Assembly: GCA_937974195.1 (NCBI GenBank)
Contig: CALJIC010000007.1
Coordinates: 1-27,118, forward strand
Direction: 5' to 3'
From: an uncultured Roseiflexaceae bacterium
Lineage (GTDB): Bacteria; Chloroflexota; Chloroflexia; Chloroflexales; Roseiflexaceae
DNA length: 27,118 nucleotides
Shown here piece after piece: positions 15,766 to 22,657 of this stretch. How positions within the stretch are numbered: the first letter of the stretch is position 1; each line of letters starts with the position of its first letter. The notes under the pieces are model-generated. The model had not been told where the DNA came from, searched no databases, and saw only the letters and a list, made by a program, of their open reading frames with translations. The position numbers and the translations under genes are program-made.

Positions 15766-17238
15766 TCAGGACATCTGGGGCACGCGGGGGCGGAGCGCGG
15801 CCTGACTGGCGCGGGCCGGCAGCGGCTCCAGCCAGCCCCACTCCTCGCGCGGGTAGCCGAGCTGGGCGATGGTCGCGCCGGGGGACGGCGGCGCCAGGTC
15901 GCGGATCACCAGTCCGTCGAGGTCCTCCTCGATCACGATCCGGCGCGGCTCAGGGGCCAGGCAGTGATGGGCACCACCCCGCCCGCTGAGCGCCTGCTGG
16001 TAGGCGCCGACGCCTGCGACCGCGACTACCAGGCCGCGGCCAGAGGCCGGCAGCACGAGCGGCTGGCGCCCGGGCCGCGGGTAGCAGTCGTCTGAGTCAC
16101 AAGTGTGGCGCCCGGCCAGGCGCACCTCGGCCGCCGGCGCATCCCAGCCGCTCAGGGGCAGCACGACGAACTGCTGATCCGGCACGATCAGCATGTCGGG
16201 CAGCGCGACCATCAGGCTGCCGTTGAGCAGGTACCAGGCGGGCTCGCCCGGCAGACCAGCCTTGACGGCCCCGACCTCGAGCAGATAGACGCTGTGCGAG
16301 GCGACGGTGTAGCGGCCGAACTCGCCCACCAGATCGGGCTCGGGCACCCCGTACGCCCCGCAGGTGGCGGCCAGCATCCGCATCAGCTCCGTCAGAAAGC
16401 CCTGATAGTCAAAGGCGAAGTCGAGCCTGTAGGATCCGGTCGGCATGCCCCCGCCGAAGTCGAACATGTGCAGCGAGGGCGCCACCTGCCGCAGACGCGC
16501 GTAGGCCTCCGCCGACCGGGCGAGCTGGGCCGTCCACCAGGCCGCATCCTCGATCTGGCTCCCCACCATGGCGTGGTAGAGGACGAGGCGGTGGGGCGAC
16601 TCCGCGATCATAGCCGCCGCCTCGGGGATCTCGGCGGGCGTCAGCCCGAATCGCCCGCCGTCCGCCCGCCGCTCGCGCACTCCCAGGAGCAGCGGGGGCA
16701 CATCCTGCGCCAGGTAGAACGCGAGCTCGTCGAGGTCGTCGATGATGGGCACAACACGGGTGTGCCCCGCCGCCCGCAGGGCCAGCAGCGCTCTCAGGTA
16801 TGCGGCGTCCTTCGAGCCGTTGCAGAAAATGTAGCGCTCGCCCGAGAGGCGACCGGCCTCCCAGAGCTGGCGCGCGATCCAGACATCGGTCGCGGCCGAG
16901 GTCTCGTAGTGGGCGCCCGCGGCCAGCGCGGCGCCGACCGCCTCGGCGGCGTAGTTGGCCTTGGTGGCGTAGGCGTAGATGAAGCGCCCCGCGTAGCCCG
17001 CCGCCTGGCGGGCCTGGGCCGCCCAGCCGAGCATCCGGCCGATCTGCGCGCCCACCTGCGGGCAGAAGGCCACCTCGAGCGGGGCGCCGTACCGCCGCAC
17101 CAGCTCGCTCAGGTCCACCTGCCCGCCCAGAGTCAGCCGCCCGTCGCGCAGGCTCAGCCCCTCGGCGAGCGGGCCATCGTCGCCGATCCCCCAGGTGCGG
17201 CGCAGGTACTCGCGGTAGGTGTAGTCACACTGTGTCAT
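15766..17238 (-). CDS. Arginine-decarboxylase-like PLP enzyme (fold type III), short form
   Basis: This is a 490-aa alanine-racemase-fold decarboxylase. Lys93 in YAYATKANY is the PLP lysine. CNGSKDAAYLRALLALRAAG (139-158) matches the segment around the SpeA 'CNGYKD' motif. DFGGGMP (260-266) binds the cofactor phosphate. GRHTCDSDDCYP gives Cys380-Asp381, the residues contributed across the dimer interface in this family. Biosynthetic arginine decarboxylases are usually about 630 aa; this form lacks the extra inserts. ATG 17238 is chosen because it overlaps the upstream stop (ATGA) and starts the conserved domain; the frame is open further upstream but that stretch overlaps the membrane gene. 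The likely reaction is decarboxylation of arginine or a related amino acid; substrate assignment is uncertain. Confidence 0.87.
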   Translation of the reverse strand: MTQCDYTYREYLRRTWGIGDDGPLAEGLSLRDGRLTLGGQVDLSELVRRYGAPLEVAFCPQVGAQIGRMLGWAAQARQAAGYAGRFIYAYATKANYAAEAVGAALAAGAHYETSAATDVWIARQLWEAGRLSGERYIFCNGSKDAAYLRALLALRAAGHTRVVPIIDDLDELAFYLAQDVPPLLLGVRERRADGGRFGLTPAEIPEAAAMIAESPHRLVLYHAMVGSQIEDAAWWTAQLARSAEAYARLRQVAPSLHMFDFGGGMPTGSYRLDFAFDYQGFLTELMRMLAATCGAYGVPEPDLVGEFGRYTVASHSVYLLEVGAVKAGLPGEPAWYLLNGSLMVALPDMLIVPDQQFVVLPLSGWDAPAAEVRLAGRHTCDSDDCYPRPGRQPLVLPASGRGLVVAVAGVGAYQQALSGRGGAHHCLAPEPRRIVIEEDLDGLVIRDLAPPSPGATIAQLGYPREEWGWLEPLPARASQAALRPRVPQMS

Positions 17239-17765
17239 AGGAATGTTCCTCGTGAGGGTGCGGAAGGCAGCGCGCCCTCCATCTGCTGTGTGGAGGGGCG
17301 CGCGGCCTCTGCCACCGGCGGCGCGCCGGCGACACGTCGCCGCGAGCGCAGCAGCTCGTGGCTGATGATCGCCGGCAGATAGAAGAGGAGGTCTGCGACG
17401 AGCTTGCCTGCAAGCACGCCGGCGACCACCGAGGGGGCCGCGGCGATGCCGGCGAGGAGGGCCGCGTTGCGCACAACGGTGAGGTTGAGCAGCTCGGCGG
17501 GGCCAAACTCGATCGCCATGTCGCGCACGGTCGCCAGGGCCGCGCCGGGGCTCGGCCGCCCTCGCCCGAGCAGGTCGCGGGCGGCGATCACGCCGTAATA
17601 GGCCAGAAACTCGGCCCAGTTCGCGGCCACAGCGGCGGCGACCTCGCCACCCACCCGGTGGGCCACGGCGGCGCCCAGCAGCGCGGCGAGCGTGCCGAGC
17701 GCCTCGGGTGGGCCGTAGCGCCGCAGCCACGCGAGCGGTCTGCCGGCTGTGATCGCGCCCGCCAT
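17235..17765 (-). CDS. Integral membrane protein of unknown function
   Basis: This is a 176-aa protein with several hydrophobic segments: PEALGTLAALLGAAVAHRVG, VAAAVAANWAEFLAYYGVIA, a third around NAALLAGIAAAPSVVAGVLA, and a fourth around LVADLLFYLPAIISHELL, followed by a basic cytoplasmic-looking tail. I do not recognise a family. The AEFLAYYGVIAARDL and FYLPAIISHELL segments contain polar residues inside membrane spans, which could suit a small transporter or a membrane-anchored partner. The ATG at 17765 follows GGGAGGGGC; a GTG one codon earlier is possible. It overlaps the decarboxylase-like gene by 4 bp, so the two are co-translated. The membrane protein may export or sense the enzyme's product (inference). 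Confidence 0.8.
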   Translation of the reverse strand: MAGAITAGRPLAWLRRYGPPEALGTLAALLGAAVAHRVGGEVAAAVAANWAEFLAYYGVIAARDLLGRGRPSPGAALATVRDMAIEFGPAELLNLTVVRNAALLAGIAAAPSVVAGVLAGKLVADLLFYLPAIISHELLRSRRRVAGAPPVAEAARPSTQQMEGALPSAPSRGTFL

Positions 17766-17853
17766 CACGCCCCTCCCTTTTCGAGCACGTTCCGAATCGG
17801 GTACAATAGATCGCGTCCCAAGCGTCGCTCACCCCTGTTCTTCGCCCGCGTGG

Positions 17854-17997
17854 TCAGAAGGCGAACAGCGCGTCCAGCGTGGCGAAGCGCTGACGCTCGC
17901 CCGGCCGCCCGACGTCGGCCACCGTGGCGCACCAGGGAGACCTGGAGTGATCGCGCCAGATACGCAGCAGGTGCGATGCGCTGGTGAGCTCGGACAT
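17854..17997 (-). CDS. Small 47-aa protein (LRIWRD...LDALFAF type)
   Basis: A short ORF reads MSELTSASHLLRIWRDHSRS, then PWCATVADVGRPGERQRFAT, then LDALFAF and TGA. The pattern 'LLRIWRD...PWCATVADVG..GERQRFA.LDALFAF' resembles a recurring class of tiny proteins of about 50-70 aa in Chloroflexota that I recall only as hypothetical; a search would be needed. It starts about 28 nt after the transcription start predicted from the 18032-18079 element, which supports it as the first gene of the operon leading into the membrane protein and the decarboxylase-like enzyme. The RBS is poor (GAGGG very close to ATG), so the start could differ. Confidence 0.6.
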   Translation of the reverse strand: MSELTSASHLLRIWRDHSRSPWCATVADVGRPGERQRFATLDALFAF

Positions 17998-18031
17998 CCC
18001 TCTGCGCTCGTCGGGCCCTTGGTGTGAGGAG

Positions 18032-18079
18032 AGTATGCGAGCCGGGCATTATTCCATCATTATGGCCAGCGTTAATGGC
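18032..18079 (-). promoter_or_regulatory. Activator-type promoter/operator, copy 2 (SARP-like direct repeats)
   Basis: This is the second copy of the 48-bp element, with three substitutions relative to 15700-15747. The hexamers on the plus strand are CATTAT (18047), CATTAT (18058) and CGTTAA (18070), again 11 and 12 bp apart. The -10-like CATACT is the revcomp of 18032-18037. It points toward the 47-aa gene, the membrane protein and the decarboxylase-like gene. It also lies 39 bp from the divergent BTAD regulator start, so the regulator may control its own expression here. Confidence 0.65.
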
Positions 18080-18117
18080 GCCGGCTGCTCTAAGACGCCC
18101 TGTGAGCCAGGTGGCCC

Positions 18118-20628
18118 GTGGCCGGCGTGACGCTGGCGCTGCTCGGCCCGCCGCAGATCACCCGCGCGGGTGGGGCGGCGCTGGTGCGCGTGCGCAAGGA
18201 GCTGGCGCTGCTGGCCTACCTGGCCGTCGAGCACCGCAACGAGCACAGCCGCGACACGCTGCTCGAGATGTTCTGGCCGGAGTCGCCCGAGGAGGCCGCG
18301 CGCAACAGCCTGCGGGTCGCGCTCTCCAACCTGCGGGCGGCGCTGGGCGAGGCGGCGACGCCGTTCTTGGTGAGCACGCGCCACAGCGTGCAGTTCAACG
18401 CCAGCAGCGACCACACGCTCGACGTGGCGACGTTCGAGCGCCTGTGCGCCGAGCGACGCGCGCACTGCCACGACGATGGCGCGCTCTGCGCCGAGTGCGC
18501 GGCGCGGCTGACCCAGGCGCTCGCGCTCTACCGCGGCGACTTCCTCGCCGGCTTCACGCTGCCCGACAGCACATCGTTCGAGGAGTGGGCGCTGGTGGTG
18601 CGCGAGCGGCTGCACCAGCAGGCGCTCGAGGCGCTCGATAGCTTGGCGGCATACCACGACCAGCGGGGAGACAACGCGGCGCTGGCGCGCGCCGCCCGCC
18701 GCCAGATCGAGCTGGAACCCTGGCGCGAGCAGGCCCACCGCCAGCTGATGCGGGCGCTGGCGGCGATGGGGGAGCGGGCCGCCGCGCTGGCGGCCTACGA
18801 GCGCTGCCGGCAGGTGCTGGAGGACGAGCTGGGCGTCGAGCCGGATGAGGAGACCAGCAGCCTCTACCAGCGCATCAGCGCCGGCGAGCTAGCGCCCACG
18901 GCCCCAAGCGCGCAGTTCACACCGCGGCTGCCCGCACAGCTCACTCCGTTTATTGGCCGGGAGAACCTGCTTCAGCTGGCCAGCGAGCGCCTGCTCCAGC
19001 CCCAAGTGCGGCTGCTCACGCTGGTCGGGCCGGGTGGCATCGGCAAAACCCGGATGAGCCTGGAGCTCGGCCACCGGCTCCTCGATGCATTCGACCAGGC
19101 GGTCTGCTATATCGATCTCTCCAGCCTGACCGCCGCCGATCAGGTTCCGGCCCGCCTCGCCCAAGGGCTGGGGCTGGCGGTCGCCCAGCCGGCGGAGGCG
19201 GAGGCAGCCGTGCAGCAGTTCCTGGCGCAGCGCAGGATGCTGCTGATCCTCGATAACTTCGAGCACCTGCTCCCAGCAGCCACGCTGCTCAGCCAGCTGC
19301 TGGAGGCGGCGCCCGGCCTGAAGCTGCTGGTCGCCAGCCGCGCGGTCCTACAGCTCTACGGCGAGTCGGAGCTGGGCATCCCGCCCATGGATGTCCCCGA
19401 CCTGACGGACCTGCCGGCCTCGGAGGAGTGGGCGGCGCTCCACCACATCGAAGCCGTCCAGCTGTTTGTTCGGCGCGCCCAGGCGATCCTGCCCACGTTC
19501 CACCTCACCCCGGCGAACTACGCCGACATCGCTCGGCTGTGCGTCCTCCTGGAAGGGGTGCCGCTGTCGCTCGAGCTGGCGGCGGCGCGGATCAAGCTCA
19601 TGCCCCTGCCCTACCTCTACCAGCGGCTGAGCGCAAGCAAGCTCGATACGCTCTCGAAGGGCAGCCGGAATGTGCCCGCGCGCCAGCAGACCCTGCGCGC
19701 GACCCTCGACTGGAGCTACAACCTGCTGGACGCGGACGCGCGCCGGCTGTTCCGCTCCCTGGGCATCTTCCGCGGGAGCTTCAGCCTGGCCGCCGTGGAG
19801 CAGGTGTGCTACGGCCAGAGCGCGCCCGCCGATGTCGTCGAGCGCGTGAACACGCTGGTCGACCAGAGTCTGCTCACGTCACTGGAGGGGAGCAACGGCG
19901 AGCCGCGGTGCATGATGCTGGAAACCGTGCGGGAGTATGCGCTGCAGAAGCTGCGCGAGGCCGGGGAGCACGAGCAGCTCAGGTCTGCTTACGTCCGGCA
20001 CTATCTCCAGCTGCTCGATCAGCTCACGCAGAACTTCCAGCTGAGCCCGGAGGATCCGCAGGGGCTGGCCCCGGTGCTGGAGGAGGACTTCGATAACTTT
20101 CAGGCCGCGCAGCACCTGGCGGAGCTGCCGGACGACGACGCGGCGGAGCGTGTGATCGGGCGCCAGCTGCCGGAGCACCCATCGCACCCGGTGCAGGTGG
20201 AGGGCTCCGTCGTCATCCGGCGACCGATCGAGGAGGTCTTCGCCTATATGACGGCGCCGGAGAACTGCACGCAGTGGAATTTTCTGATCAAAGAGGCGCA
20301 CGCCCTGGAGCCTGGGCCAACCAGAGCCGGTATGACCTGGGGGATCAGGGCTTCGCTCCTCGGCCGCCGCCTCGAGCAGACCATCCTCATCAGCGAGTAT
20401 CGCGCGAACGAGCGATTCGAAATACAGACTGCGCGCGGGCCTCTGAAAGTCATCTTTCGCTTCACGTTCGCTGAGCATGCTGGCGAGACGCGCGTGACCT
20501 ACACCTGGATCGCGCATCTCAGCCAGCTGTTTCGTTTTACGCACCCGCTCCTTACCCGCGTTGTGGCTCACAACGCGGGCATCATGAGCGCGCGGGTGAA
20601 AGCGCTGCTGGAGAACAGACCAACGTGA
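18118..20628 (+). CDS. BTAD-AAA (SARP-like) transcriptional regulator with C-terminal SRPBCC domain
   Basis: This 836-aa protein starts at GTG 18118. Residues ~1-100 are an OmpR-type DNA-binding domain of SARP/BTAD proteins (VTLALLGPPQITRAGG, then RDTLLEMFWPESPEEAARNS). Residues ~105-255 are the BTAD helical domain (ARRQIELEPWREQAHRQLMR). Residues ~275-560 are an NB-ARC-like STAND ATPase with Walker A LVGPGGIGKTR (about 302-312) and Walker B LLILDNFEHLL (about 375-385). A winged-helix segment follows (LRATLDWSYNLLDADARRLF). The usual long TPR array is cut short, and residues ~690-836 are instead a polyketide-cyclase/SRPBCC fold (VVIRRPIEEVFAYMTAPENC to VTYTWIAHLSQLF). SRPBCC folds bind hydrophobic ligands, so it may be the sensor. 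It is divergent from the cluster it probably controls. Confidence 0.9.
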   Translation: MAGVTLALLGPPQITRAGGAALVRVRKELALLAYLAVEHRNEHSRDTLLEMFWPESPEEAARNSLRVALSNLRAALGEAATPFLVSTRHSVQFNASSDHTLDVATFERLCAERRAHCHDDGALCAECAARLTQALALYRGDFLAGFTLPDSTSFEEWALVVRERLHQQALEALDSLAAYHDQRGDNAALARAARRQIELEPWREQAHRQLMRALAAMGERAAALAAYERCRQVLEDELGVEPDEETSSLYQRISAGELAPTAPSAQFTPRLPAQLTPFIGRENLLQLASERLLQPQVRLLTLVGPGGIGKTRMSLELGHRLLDAFDQAVCYIDLSSLTAADQVPARLAQGLGLAVAQPAEAEAAVQQFLAQRRMLLILDNFEHLLPAATLLSQLLEAAPGLKLLVASRAVLQLYGESELGIPPMDVPDLTDLPASEEWAALHHIEAVQLFVRRAQAILPTFHLTPANYADIARLCVLLEGVPLSLELAAARIKLMPLPYLYQRLSASKLDTLSKGSRNVPARQQTLRATLDWSYNLLDADARRLFRSLGIFRGSFSLAAVEQVCYGQSAPADVVERVNTLVDQSLLTSLEGSNGEPRCMMLETVREYALQKLREAGEHEQLRSAYVRHYLQLLDQLTQNFQLSPEDPQGLAPVLEEDFDNFQAAQHLAELPDDDAAERVIGRQLPEHPSHPVQVEGSVVIRRPIEEVFAYMTAPENCTQWNFLIKEAHALEPGPTRAGMTWGIRASLLGRRLEQTILISEYRANERFEIQTARGPLKVIFRFTFAEHAGETRVTYTWIAHLSQLFRFTHPLLTRVVAHNAGIMSARVKALLENRPT

Positions 20629-20652
20629 CACAGGCGGCGCGGTGGCCTCTGT

Positions 20653-21879
20653 TTACGCCCGACTCACTGCTCTTCCGGCGCCCCTCGCGATATACGCCTG
20701 GATCTCGTCCGCCGCCTGCCTGTACCCCCCGGTGGCGCGCAGCGCTCGCTGAAGCTCCTTCGCCGCCGCCCGGTAGCCGGGCTCCGACGTCACCTTCGCA
20801 ACTGCCTGGCGCAGCGCGCCGGGCGCGATCGGCCTGCGCCTGAGATGCTCGTCGAGGATGAGGCCCGCCCCGCGCGCCGCGACGCAGCGGGCGTTGAACA
20901 GCTGCTCGAACTGCTGCGGGATGAGGACCAGCGGCACGCCGTAGTAGAGTCCCTCGTGGACACTGTTCATCCCGCCGTGCGTGATGAAGACGCTCGCCCG
21001 CTGCAGGATCTCGAGCTGCGGCACGAACGGGCGCACGATGAAGTTGGCCGGGATCGGGCCGAGCTCGTCTACGGGCGTCTGCTTCCCCACGGCGAGGACG
21101 AACCGCATCGGGTAGCCGGCGAACGCCTCGAAGCACGCCCGAACGAACTGAGCGTGGGCGGAGTGAACCGTCCCGAGCGAGATGTAGCCGACCGGGCCTT
21201 CCCCCAGCAGCTCGAGGGGAAACGGCTGGCTGCGCGTCTGCGGGTCGATCGAGGGGCCGACGAAGCGGAAGGTCTCATCGATGATCGGCGTGTCGGGCTG
21301 CAGCTCACGCGCCGTGAAGACGATGTTGAGCGCATCGCGCATGGGGAACAGCGGCCGCGCGGACGGGTAGGCGGCGCCGTAGCGAGCGATGAGGCGGCGG
21401 CGCGCGGCGAGGATCCCCGGCAGCTTCGGGAGCACCTGCCGCAGCATCATGAGCGTGTCGCGCAGGTTCATGTGGCGCTCGTCGAGCACGAAGACGCCGA
21501 GCGACGCCGCTGCCCGCAGGCGCAGCTGCGCCGCCGCGATCTTCCCCCAGAGGGCGATCGTGTCGAAGATGACCAGGTCGGGCCGCTCGCGTGCGAGCTC
21601 TTCGAGCATGAAGGGCACCAGCCGCTCCGAGACGCGCAGGATCAGCTCGGTGACGGACGCGAGGTTCCCGTTCTGCAGCAGGCGCGAGATCTCGGCCGAG
21701 GTCATCTCGGTGGGCGGGTACGCCCGGAAGACGGCGCCGGTCTGCTCGAGCTGCGGCCGGAACTCCTCGGTGTTGTAGGCGATGAGGCGCTCGCCGCGCT
21801 GCACGAGCTCCCGCATGACCGGGAGCGCCGGGTTGACATGCCCGTGCGCGGGCGGGGTCAGGTAGACGATAGTGCTCAT
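20653..21879 (-). CDS. MGT-family glycosyltransferase (GT1, macrolide/UDP-glycosyltransferase type)
   Basis: This is a 408-aa GT-B fold glycosyltransferase that moves sugars from NDP-sugars to small lipophilic acceptors. The acceptor-binding N-terminus is STIVYLTPPAHGHVNPALPV, with the catalytic-type His in the PPAHGHVNP loop. The donor-binding signature is ITHGGMNSVHEGLYYGVPLV followed by IPQQFEQLFNA, typical of YjiC/OleD-like enzymes. I choose ATG 21879 because GAGGAA lies five nt upstream; the in-frame GTG at 21891 would use no RBS. Its substrate may be a natural product or an antibiotic (resistance by glycosylation). The gene is convergent with the BTAD regulator. A damaged partial copy of it lies at 23889-24043. 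Confidence 0.93.
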   Translation of the reverse strand: MSTIVYLTPPAHGHVNPALPVMRELVQRGERLIAYNTEEFRPQLEQTGAVFRAYPPTEMTSAEISRLLQNGNLASVTELILRVSERLVPFMLEELARERPDLVIFDTIALWGKIAAAQLRLRAAASLGVFVLDERHMNLRDTLMMLRQVLPKLPGILAARRRLIARYGAAYPSARPLFPMRDALNIVFTARELQPDTPIIDETFRFVGPSIDPQTRSQPFPLELLGEGPVGYISLGTVHSAHAQFVRACFEAFAGYPMRFVLAVGKQTPVDELGPIPANFIVRPFVPQLEILQRASVFITHGGMNSVHEGLYYGVPLVLIPQQFEQLFNARCVAARGAGLILDEHLRRRPIAPGALRQAVAKVTSEPGYRAAAKELQRALRATGGYRQAADEIQAYIARGAGRAVSRA

Positions 21880-21902
21880 CAGATTCCTCACAATTTTGCT
21901 AA

Positions 21903-21931
21903 ATCATAATCGATCTTTCGATGAGCCTAAA
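21903..21931 (-). promoter_or_regulatory. Candidate promoter of the glycosyltransferase gene
   Basis: On the minus strand TTTAGG (revcomp of 21926-21931) and TATGAT (revcomp of 21903-21908) are 17 bp apart in an AT-rich patch unlike the surrounding DNA. The -10 is good and the -35 is poor. The predicted start is about 15 bp before the chosen ATG. Confidence 0.45.
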
Positions 21932-21947
21932 AATACAACAGGCGCGG

Positions 21948-21983
21948 TCGTCCTGCAATCGGCCGCACGACTTATTGCGCTCG
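21948..21983. repeat. 36-bp direct repeat, copy 1
   Basis: This stretch, beginning TCGTCCTGCAATCGG, is identical over 36 bp to 24041-24076. In both places it lies between glycosyltransferase-derived DNA on the left and DUF4406-derived DNA on the right. It is therefore spacer from a duplicated cassette rather than an independent mobile element. Confidence 0.9.
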
Positions 21984-21987
21984 CGCT

Positions 21988-22032
21988 GGCGACGACACGG
22001 CCAAGATGGGTGCGAGCGTCCGCGCGATGGAG
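21988..22032 (+). pseudogene. DUF4406 gene fragment
   Basis: These 45 bases match 24186-24230, an internal part of the DUF4406 gene, with four substitutions. Start, catalytic region and C-terminus are absent. The roughly 107 bp that separate the 36-bp repeat from this segment in the intact copy are deleted here. It is the remnant of a second DUF4406 gene. Confidence 0.75.
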
Positions 22033-22185
22033 TGGGATCGCCCCCCGGTCTGGTTCCACAGCGACCTGCTGCCCGGCAACCTCCTCGCGACCGACGGCCG
22101 CCTGAGCACCATGATCGACTGAAGCGGCATGGGTGTGGGCGACCCTGCCTGCGATCTGACGTGCGCTTGGGCTGTCATTGAGTGA
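22033..22185 (+). pseudogene. Aminoglycoside-phosphotransferase-family (APH) remnant
   Basis: One frame reads WDRPPVWFHSDLLPGNLLAT, then DGRLSTMID, a TGA stop at 22120-22122, then SGMGVGDPACDLTCAWAVIE and another TGA. FHSDLLPGN is the APH catalytic motif (normally HGDLHPGN). GVGDPACDLTCAW follows the metal-binding IDW/F motif in this family. The tryptophan codon after ID appears to have become a stop. About 50 codons remain and the N-lobe is missing, replaced by the DUF4406 fragment. I see no gene between 22186 and 22332. Confidence 0.75.
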
Positions 22186-22332
22186 GGGTGCCGAGCTCTG
22201 GGCCAGGGAGCGATTGCCGACCAACCCAGGCCCCGCTGTGCGTGGAGCGCTGCGGGCTTCGAGCTCATCCTGATGGGCAATGAGCACTGGTAGCGCGGCT
22301 CCTGCTTCCCAAGGCGGTGGCCCTCATCGGGC

Positions 22333-22373
22333 TTGACAATGAAAGCTCAAATATGTATATTCAATTTTGAATA
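22333..22373 (+). promoter_or_regulatory. Strong promoter with overlapping palindrome (candidate PadR operator)
   Basis: A perfect TTGACA (22333-22338) and TATATT (22356-22361) are 17 bp apart. A palindrome TATTCAA-TT-TTGAATA (22358-22373) overlaps the -10 and the expected start site, within a larger TGT...ACA frame. A dimeric repressor bound here would block the polymerase. The operon it serves encodes a PadR repressor, so autoregulation is likely. Confidence 0.75.
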
Positions 22374-22657
22374 CACACTGTTAGAAGAGCGAACGCACTC
22401 GGCGAGGACGCCTGCGGCATTCGACAGCTTCGCAGCAGCAGGTCCGGCGCTGACGGCTCGCTGGCATGTTCCTCCTGCTCTCGGCGCCGAGGGGCACACA
22501 GCGATGGCATAGCTGGCGGGCGTTGGCTTCGAGGGCCCGAGGGGTGACCGTCCCCCTGGGGGAGCGCGAGGGGCGGAGCCCGCCCGCAGCACTACGCAGC
22601 GCATGCGATCCTGCGGATCTGACGCAGGATGTCAGTGACTCGACACAGGAGGTCCCA
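22374..22657 (+). other. Long 5' leader with no supported gene
   Basis: About 285 bases separate the predicted start site from the first ATG. The stretch is GC-rich, with short inverted repeats (for example GGGG/CCCC words near 22540-22590 and CTGCG-type arms near 22611-22627). A frame is open from 22466, but it has no RBS and shows no recognisable protein. I recognise no riboswitch class. Confidence 0.5.

Noticed and set aside
17788..17816. Plus-strand promoter (TACAAT near 17810) for the BTAD regulator
   Set aside because: The -35 is poor and spacing is 16 bp, and the transcript would run about 300 bp antisense to the 47-aa gene before reaching the regulator.
17239..17832. N-terminal extension of the decarboxylase-like gene to 17832
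   Set aside because: The extension is Arg/Ala-rich shadow sequence overlapping the membrane-protein gene. The ATG at 17238 overlaps that gene's stop in the usual coupled way and begins the conserved domain.
15700..18079. The 48-bp repeats as insertion-sequence ends or attachment sites
   Set aside because: They are direct rather than inverted, contain phased hexamers with a -10-like box at matching positions, and each sits just upstream of an operon start on the same strand, which fits promoters better.
22466..22657. Upstream start of the ATC-hydrolase frame
   Set aside because: No ribosome-binding site and non-protein-like composition, while AGGAGG precedes the ATG at 22658.
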